Assembly (NCBI GenBank): GCA_036939355.1
Contig: JALLAP010001319.1
Span: 1 to 13,940, forward strand
Source: Thalassiosira profunda
Lineage: Eukaryota; Bacillariophyta; Thalassiosirophyceae; Thalassiosirales; Thalassiosiraceae
Length of the DNA: 13,940 nt
Direction of reading: 5' to 3'
How positions within the stretch are numbered: the first letter of the stretch is position 1; the number at the start of each line of letters is the position of its first letter. Shown piece after piece: positions 8,727-13,940 of the stretch. The position numbers and the translations under genes were made by a program. Below the pieces are notes generated by a model. That model saw nothing but the letters and a program-made list of their open reading frames with translations. It was not told where the DNA came from and did not search any database.

Positions 8727-9489
8727 GGCAGCTGAGGAGGTTGTCTGTGTGCACTGCAACTTGATGAGAGGGTTCTGTAGATACGCGTAAAGGTACGTAA
8801 GCAAGCTAACATGCATCACCAACGCCTCCTCACTCTCGGTGAAGGTGAAAAATCGACGGTGAAGGTGCAAGCCTATTGCGTCCGCCCGACGGAGGAGGCG
8901 GGGGCATGCGATGGTGAGTGTCCAATATGGGGTGCGCTACATTTTATTTCTGCTATGCGCCCATTTTTTTTGCAATGGCTCGGGTGTGGAGTGTGGAGGT
9001 GCATGCACCATGCACCGCGCTTGGTTCCAGGAGGCGGAGAGGTGCACGTGAGCGCTGCTAAGTGCTAGGGCTATTGTGAGCTACCGCCGGCAGGATTTTA
9101 TCTGGGCAGATAGCCTCGATTCCTTCCTTCCTGATATCAGAGTGCAAAAAGTTGCGGCAGTTCGCCCTATTCTTTGCGTTCTCACATGCATGCAGCACTC
9201 ATGCTCTATTGTGTTCACTTTGGTAATAAAGACAGCGCCGCCGGTATGAATGAATGAGCCAGAACTCCTCTTCCATGTATGAAGAGATTTCTGACAGGAC
9301 ATGATTGATCGTCATTGGTAGGGGGCTCCCCCATGATCCAAGTGCACCCCACGCTGGAGCGAACTGATTGCAAAAGGCGCGACGACAAACTCATTCCTCA
9401 GATAGAACAAGAGAAGTTGCAACTTTGCAAGGATAGAACATAGAACACAACCAGCAACTTCCATCGATCTCAGAACTCACACTGCAACC
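8727..9489. promoter_or_regulatory. Gene-free divergent promoter region between DDX41 and dioxygenase genes
   Basis: No gene is visible in these 763 bp: the open frames are short, overlap in conflicting directions and lack recognisable motifs, and no tRNA-like fold was noticed. The region lies between two divergent starts and should hold both promoters. It contains six GGTGCA/TGCACC hexamers (8864, 8998, 9004, 9011, 9041, 9343), two of them forming the perfect palindrome GGTGCATGCACC at 8998-9009. There is a CACGTG-like core (GTGCACGTG, 9042-9050) and a short direct repeat CGGTGAAGGTG near the DDX41 end. The A/C-rich leader just before 9490 fits a 5' UTR. Confidence 0.5.
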
Positions 9490-10554
9490 ATGACCAATGA
9501 AGAAATTTCCGACGACGGACTGCTGGACCACCTCAAGGAGCTTGGCGTCGACCCGGCGTACAACCCCGCGCGCTCTGCGTTGGTCCGGGAGCGCTGCTCG
9601 GCCAACGCGGAAGCCGTCGTGCTTGACGCGAATGTTCACATCCCCACAATCGATATGAGTGCCCCAAAGGATGACATCGCTGAACAGCTGTGGAACGCCG
9701 CCCGCAACGTCGGGTTCTTCACGTTGATCAATCACGGCATTCCGCAGGAGGACATCGACGCCGTCTTCGCCACGTCGAAGGATTTCTTCGGCCAGACTCT
9801 GGAGGAGAAGAAGAAGTATCCCTTTGACACGGTGACTAACAGCGGATTCGAGTGGAAGACGCAGGCGCCGCCGTCGACGAACACCATCGATCAGAAGGAG
9901 TCGATGCAGATCACCGCGAGGCAGGGATGCATGGAAGGGCTGTGGCCCAAACATCCCGAGAATTTCCGCAATCGAATGGAGGGCATGATGGCATCGGCCC
10001 ATGAATTGGCGTGCACCGTCCTCTCCCTGCTGGAGGCGAAGGCGTGCCCGCACCTCGAGCCGGGCACTCTGACCAACTCGCATCACCTGTGGAACGAGGA
10101 CGGACAGTGCACGCTGCGGCTGATCCACTACCCGCCGACGGACGAGGAGGTCCTCGCCGATACAAACTTGTGGCGGGCGGGGGCTCACACGGACTGGGGC
10201 TGTGTCACGCTGCTCTTCCAGCGGATGGGCGAAGAGGGACTGGAATGCCGTGCGGATCCTCTCGGCGAGTCCCCAAAGTGGATCCCGGTGCCGCCGGTCG
10301 AGGGGGGCATCACGGTTAATGTCGGCGACATGCTCCGACTGTGGAGCGACGAGCGGCTCACTTCCAACATGCATCGTGTTCGGATGCCGCGCACGCCAGC
10401 TGAATGCGGCAAATCGAGGTACTCGGTGGCGTTCTTTTTGCAGGCGGACAAGTCGGCGACGATCGAGAGCCGGAAGTCGTCTGTGTCGGCGGGCGAGTAT
10501 TTCGCGGGCCGGATCAACTCGCACTTTGACAAGGTGTCGGAGGATTCAGAGTGA
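9490..10554 (+). CDS. 2-oxoglutarate/Fe(II)-dependent dioxygenase, isopenicillin N synthase-like
   Basis: Intronless, 354 residues, normal length for the family. It should catalyse an oxidative reaction (hydroxylation, desaturation or ring closure) using Fe(II), O2 and 2-oxoglutarate; the substrate cannot be told from sequence. The N-terminal DIOX_N part carries IPTIDMS (51-57) and NVGFFTLINHGI (73-84). The catalytic double-stranded beta-helix has the iron facial triad H233-x-D235 (HTDWG) and H295 (NMHRV). R310 and S312 (RYSVAFF) form the RxS pair that binds 2-oxoglutarate. The start has a good context (CAACCATGA) after an A/C-rich leader. There is no signal peptide, so a cytosolic location is likely. 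The same superfamily contains plant hormone, flavonoid and antibiotic enzymes, but nothing here supports choosing one. The gene is convergent with the kinase-epimerase gene, 189 bp away. Confidence 0.92.
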   Translation: MTNEEISDDGLLDHLKELGVDPAYNPARSALVRERCSANAEAVVLDANVHIPTIDMSAPKDDIAEQLWNAARNVGFFTLINHGIPQEDIDAVFATSKDFFGQTLEEKKKYPFDTVTNSGFEWKTQAPPSTNTIDQKESMQITARQGCMEGLWPKHPENFRNRMEGMMASAHELACTVLSLLEAKACPHLEPGTLTNSHHLWNEDGQCTLRLIHYPPTDEEVLADTNLWRAGAHTDWGCVTLLFQRMGEEGLECRADPLGESPKWIPVPPVEGGITVNVGDMLRLWSDERLTSNMHRVRMPRTPAECGKSRYSVAFFLQADKSATIESRKSSVSAGEYFAGRINSHFDKVSEDSE

Positions 10555-10743
10555 GGAGACAAGGAACGAGGTTCTGCCACAGGACGGAGGCCAGCTTCGT
10601 CAGCTATTTTTCTATTCTCCAGCGGATGCGCCTCTCTTGGCGAGACTTCCGCTTTTGGTCGAAGGTCTGTGCCAGGCTATGTATGCAGCTTGCCTGCCGC
10701 ACAAAGGATCTCTATCGGTTGAGCTTAAAATAACCTCAAGAGA
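10555..10743. other. Convergent 3' intergenic region
   Basis: This 189-bp segment lies between the stops of the dioxygenase (+) and the kinase-epimerase (-), so it should contain two 3' UTRs and polyadenylation sites. An A-rich patch (CTTAAAATAACC) lies near 10724-10735. No canonical AATAAA is seen on either strand near the stops. Confidence 0.4.
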
Positions 10744-13376
10744 TCAATTTCTTTGAAGCAACTCTCTCACGGCGGCGTCGAAGCCACTTGGGTGTTGGAA
10801 CAGTGCAGTCCCCGCAACTAAAATGTCTGCTCCTGCACCCGCCACCAGTGTACTCGTGCTGTCGTTGATACCTCCGTCACAGAGGATCTTTACATCTATG
10901 CCGCGAGGACGCAGCCTTTCCTTTCTGTATTGTCGCAAGCTGTTTATCTTTTCGATGGCGACGGGGTTGAACGCTTGCCCACCGAACCCAGGCTCTACGG
11001 CCAGAATGTCCACGAGGTCGACCAGCCCAGAATCAAGCAAGGGATAGATGTCCGCCACGGGAGTTTCGGGATTGATTGAGACTCCGCACTTCAGTTCCAA
11101 TGAATGCAGCAGCTGCGCAAACGCCGTTGCTGAGCTCAGTGGTGCATCGCCTCCATCTCGTCCCATCGCTTCCCACATAAATATAATCCGCGTTGCTCCC
11201 GCTTCTGCCATCGGCTGGGCATACCTCTCTGGACGATCAACACACAAGTGAATGTCCATTGCCAGCTCCTGTCGATCAATAAATCGCTTGCGAATGCAGG
11301 CAACCATTTGCGGGCCAAACGTCAGCGCGTGAGGAGAGTCTAAGAAAACCCCGTCAAAGACATCGACGTGAAGCCAAGGGCATCCGGCATCCAAACACTT
11401 TTGTACTTCGCCTTTGATGTCTGACCTTTGTACGAGAGAATGGTCAGCAACTGAAAGAAGAGCTCATTCCTCAAAGTAACGCGCGACATTAACTTACCAA
11501 TCAGACGCCAATAGCGAAGGCGACAGAATTGGCTTAGCAGGCCCTGCGTCATCGTTTGTGATGTCTCCTCCTCGTAGGTTCGCCAGCGCGTGAACAACAC
11601 TCTTTACTCCCGGCCTCATTTTGAGATAAGCATTTGCGTACAACTTATCGTACGCCTCCTTCACCTCCGCCCGGGGTTCGACCCGTCTCTCACGCCGTAC
11701 CATGTTGGCAACTGCCTCGTCAACAGATCCATGGATGCCGGCCCCGACGCTGGCGAGTATTGCACAGCCCAGCAGCGGTCCATCAGAGTTTTCGTTTTCA
11801 AGAAAGGTGCGTCCGGTGATGTCCGCGTGGAGCTGAAGCCACAATTCGCTCCGGGTGGCCCCTCCGGCAATCACCACTTCGTTTGCCTTCGCCTCGCCAA
11901 CCGAGCCGGTTTGGTGCTGATCAGCGGCGTCCTCCAGAGCATCAAAGCATGCACGCGTTCCATAGCACACCGATTCGAGGATTGCACGGAACATATGCGC
12001 ACGCGTGTGCGAGAGCGTAAGACCGACAAAGGCCCCGCGGGCCAGCGGGTCGGTGTGCGGCGTTCGCGAGCCTTGCCTGCAGGTTGCATTAGGATGCAAA
12101 TGACGTGAGCAGGTTCTCCATTGCAATTCGAAGGAGGACGATCTCAGCGCACTCACCACGTCTCCAGGGCCACCAGACCGTCGCACCCCGGCGGGATTCT
12201 ACTCGCCTCCTCGTCGAGGACCTTGTAAGAAAGCTTTTCACCGTCGCCCGATGCCACATCGCGCACCCACCTCACAAGGCTTCCCGTCGAAGACTGCCCG
12301 CCCTCTGCAAAGTTCAAATGCGGCAAGGGCGCTCCGCGGTAAGCTCCCCATGTCCCAGTCGCCGACGTGGCTGCCGGCGTGAGGAGGCAGTGGAGGTGCG
12401 ACGAGCCCGTGATGAGGCAAATTTGGTGCGGTTTAACCGTACCCAGCCCGATCATCCCCACAAAAGCGTCCGGCCCTCCCTGCACAACCTTCGTTCCCAC
12501 CGGCAGTCCCAAATCCCTCGCCGCCTCCTCGGTCAACCCCCCAATCACCGCTCCCATCGCCAGCGTCTCTTTCGGAAGCTTTTCCGCCAGATCTTCCATC
12601 CCCAGCGCTCGATACAGCCCCATCGGACGGCCCCGGTGCTCGTTGCCGTCCTTCTCCTGCAGCACCTCCCACCCGTCGTGGTGCCAACGGACAGCGGCAT
12701 TGCAGCTGCTGGCAACCATTCTTCCGGTCAGCTTGCAATTGATGTAATCCTGATACTCGCAAACCACCTCCGCCTCTTTCCAGACATTTGGTTCGTTCTC
12801 ATTGATCCACATGGCCTTGGGCAGCATCCACTCGGCGCTGATGGGTCCCTCTCCGTTGGAGTTGACGCGCAATTCCGGAAACGCCTCGAGGATGCTTTGA
12901 GATTTGGCCGCTGCCTCCCTCCGGGCGACGTCCATGATCTTGGCGGCCTGCGGGGCCGACCGGGCGTCCATCCAGAGGAGGCACGGGCGGAGGGGCTCGC
13001 AATTGGAGGAGAGGGCGACGACCGAGCAGCACGTCGTGTCGCAGCAGATGGCCTGCACATCGCATTCCAGCTCGCCTAGCGACGACACCGCCCCCTTCAC
13101 GGCCCGGCACATGTTGGCATACCAATCTGCGGGATGCTGCTCCGCCCACCCAGCCTCCGGGTGATGGGTCTCGTAGGGGATCGCGCACGCGTCGCCCAGG
13201 ACGCGGCCGGAATGGGCGTCGAAGCAGCACGCGCGGACTGATTCGGTGCCCCCGTCGACTCCTATGACCACGTCGAGGGGACTGCCCGGGGATGTGGAAG
13301 CCCGGACGAGGGTCCGAGGGGAAGAGAGCGCGATGAACAGGGCGACGGCGGCCCGCAACCGCGAGGAGGCGCACAT
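10744..13376 (-). CDS. Bifunctional FGGY pentulose kinase / ribulose-phosphate 3-epimerase fusion
   Basis: Three exons (13376-12157, 12076-11498, 11425-10744) give 2481 nt, 826 residues, one frame. Residues about 36-565 are a complete FGGY sugar kinase: phosphate loop VDGGTES (40-46), LLWMDARS (133-140), GGPDAFVGMIGLG (300-312), TGSSH (323-327), EGGQSSTGS (358-366), GGATRSELWLQLHADITG (478-495). It most resembles the D-ribulokinase-like group. A short linker (about 566-588) leads into a full ribulose-phosphate 3-epimerase (589-826): SPSLLASD, H619 and D621 (HVDVFDG), H659 (DIHL), EPGFGGQ (744-750), D783 (DGGIN), all metal or acid-base positions present. Likely reaction series: D-ribulose to ribulose 5-phosphate, then to xylulose 5-phosphate. 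The N terminus (1-26) is signal-peptide- or presequence-like, so import into an organelle or the secretory route is possible. The upstream ATG at 13661 lies inside the preceding gene and was not used. The substrate is inferred from the fusion partner. Confidence 0.9.
11426..11497 (-). other. Intron 2 of kinase-epimerase gene (72 nt), inside the epimerase part
   Basis: On the minus strand: donor GTAAGT, acceptor TACAAAG, and a branch-like CTGAC at 11447-11443. It splits tryptophan codon W600 (TG|G), giving SLLASDW-SDIKGEVQK, the expected first strand and helix of a ribulose-phosphate epimerase. Alternative AGs nearby fail: the one four bases downstream makes a TGA. Because the intron lies within the epimerase fold, the fusion is supported by coding continuity and not by mere adjacency. 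Confidence 0.92.
12077..12156 (-). other. Intron 1 of kinase-epimerase gene (80 nt), inside the kinase part
   Basis: On the minus strand: donor GTGAGT, acceptor CCTGCAG, and a branch-like CCTAAT at 12093-12088. It splits tryptophan codon W407 (TG|G), giving GLVALETW-QGSRTPHTDP, the usual FGGY segment that follows the middle of the fold. Confidence 0.94.
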
Positions 13377-13626
13377 CTTGTGTCTACTTTTTTGCAAATC
13401 GACAGTCACGCAGGTCGGGGGCTCCGGCCGACAGGCCGAGGTAGATAGCTGAAGTGATGGGGGCACCGGCGGGGTCTGCCAAGCAAGCAGGCTGATGACG
13501 CCGGCCCGCGAGCGCGAGAGGAGCAACAAAGAGGGCGGGGGGGGGAAGTGAAAGTGCCGCGTGTCAGCGCATTGCTTTTGAAGTGCCGTACTTACGTGCC
13601 TATGTCCGTACCTACGACAAATTCTA
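13377..13626 (-). promoter_or_regulatory. Intergenic region upstream of kinase-epimerase gene
   Basis: These 250 bp lie between the stop of the ABC1-like gene and the start of the kinase-epimerase gene, both on the minus strand. They should hold the 3' UTR of the first and the promoter and leader of the second. Visible features are a G run on the plus strand around 13537-13547 and repeated TACGT/CGTAC words around 13586-13616. No confident core promoter element is seen. Confidence 0.4.
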
Positions 13627-13940
13627 CTATCTCGTCCTCCCCTTTCGTCGCCGGTCAGCATAGGACCCCAGCTCCTCCCTCAGAATGCCCCTCGTCAGCT
13701 TCCTCCCCGGCTTCGTCTTAAGGATATCTAAGAGCACGCGCCGCTTGGACTGGCCGGAAATCATTGCCGAATCCCGCAGCAGTCTTCGTATCTTTCGTCG
13801 ATCGATCTTCCCGTCCGTCGATCGAATCAATGTCTGCAACGTCCGATCCACCACTTCACTCCCAGACGGGTTCTGCAGCAGCCGATTCAGCGCGTACGGG
13901 TACATGATAGTAAGGACGTTGAAACTCGGATCCAGCGACT
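13627..13940 (-). CDS. Partial 3' end of probable ABC1/ADCK (UbiB-like) family kinase
   Basis: The frame is open from the right edge (first full codon at 13938) to a stop at 13627-13629, giving 104 residues; the N-terminal kinase core lies outside the window. The segment starts SLDPSFNVLTIMYPYALNRLL. A LDP-x-F followed by a YPY/PY helix is what I recall of the C-terminal flank of ABC1-domain proteins, including plant plastid ABC1K members. It continues with a helical basic region (RKIRRLLRDSAMISGQSKRR) and ends in KGRTR. ABC1 proteins act in mitochondria or plastids on quinone and prenyl-lipid metabolism. No kinase catalytic residues are in view, so the call rests on the flank alone. An internal ATG at 13905 gives a shorter frame but is unlikely to be a start, since the upstream codons look conserved. 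Confidence 0.65.
   Translation of the reverse strand, partial: SLDPSFNVLTIMYPYALNRLLQNPSGSEVVDRTLQTLIRSTDGKIDRRKIRRLLRDSAMISGQSKRRVLLDILKTKPGRKLTRGILREELGSYADRRRKGRTR

Noticed and set aside
6513..8735. A 740-codon open frame on the plus strand, antisense to the whole DDX41 gene
   Set aside because: It begins at a GTG, its translation is rich in L, R, P and H without any domain, and it mirrors DDX41 codon by codon. Long antisense frames are expected from the GC-rich third positions of the real gene.
8814..8870. Longer N terminus for DDX41
   Set aside because: The frame begins at a TTG at 8870. The ATG at 8816 is possible, but the added residues have no resemblance to known DDX41 sequence and the ATG at 8726 has the better context.
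8727..9489. tRNA, CRISPR array or mobile element in the largest gene-free region
   Set aside because: No cloverleaf, regularly spaced repeats, terminal inverted repeats or transposase-like frame was seen. The hexamer cluster is irregular in spacing.
10744..11394. A separate epimerase gene starting within exon 3
   Set aside because: The apparent start at 11394 is a TTG (Leu) codon inside the fold. The first strand of the epimerase is encoded in exon 2 and joined through a good intron.
12153..13661. Start of the kinase-epimerase at the ATG at 13661
   Set aside because: That ATG lies inside the preceding ABC1-like coding region on the same strand, and the added residues are P/S-rich without features. 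The ATG at 13376 opens directly into a presequence and then the kinase.

Overview
The window is a nuclear, protein-dense stretch of a eukaryotic genome, not a bacterial one. Several genes contain short spliceosomal introns (70-85 nt, GT...AG, most with GTGAGT, GTAAGT or GTACG donors). Encoded products include a four-domain voltage-gated ion channel, a DDX41-type RNA helicase and an ER-retained HDEL protein. The DNA is GC-rich and gene spacing is tight, from tens to a few hundred bases. This fits a unicellular protist or alga with a compact genome. The stramenopile/alveolate/haptophyte range is plausible, but nothing here fixes the lineage.

Layout, left to right. (1) 1-434 (+): the 3' end of a low-complexity, Q/P/S-rich ORF cut by the left edge. 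(2) 468-1199 (-): a small secretory protein with signal peptide, protease-associated (PA) domain and C-terminal HDEL. (3) 1405-6476 (+): a Cav-like channel in six exons, 1538 aa once an assembly artefact is removed. (4) 6549-8726 (-): an intronless DDX41 orthologue. (5) 8727-9489: a 763-bp gene-free divergent promoter region with a cluster of GGTGCA/TGCACC hexamers. (6) 9490-10554 (+): an intronless 2-oxoglutarate/Fe(II) dioxygenase of the isopenicillin N synthase-like class. (7) 10744-13376 (-): a three-exon gene that fuses an FGGY pentulose kinase to a ribulose-phosphate 3-epimerase. (8) 13627-13940 (-): the 3' end of a probable ABC1/ADCK-family kinase, cut by the right edge.

The neighbours do not form an obvious pathway, as expected for a eukaryotic locus. 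The metabolically coherent unit is the kinase-epimerase fusion. It could carry D-ribulose to D-ribulose 5-phosphate and on to D-xylulose 5-phosphate in one polypeptide.

Points most worth attention: the kinase-epimerase fusion and the changed pocket residues in its epimerase half; the EEEE-filter four-domain channel, including a 75-nt intron that a plain ORF reading translates straight through; an exact 72-bp duplication flanking a single N in the channel gene, which is almost certainly an unmerged contig overlap and breaks the frame; and an HDEL protein carrying a nonapeptide repeat whose two copies differ only at synonymous sites.
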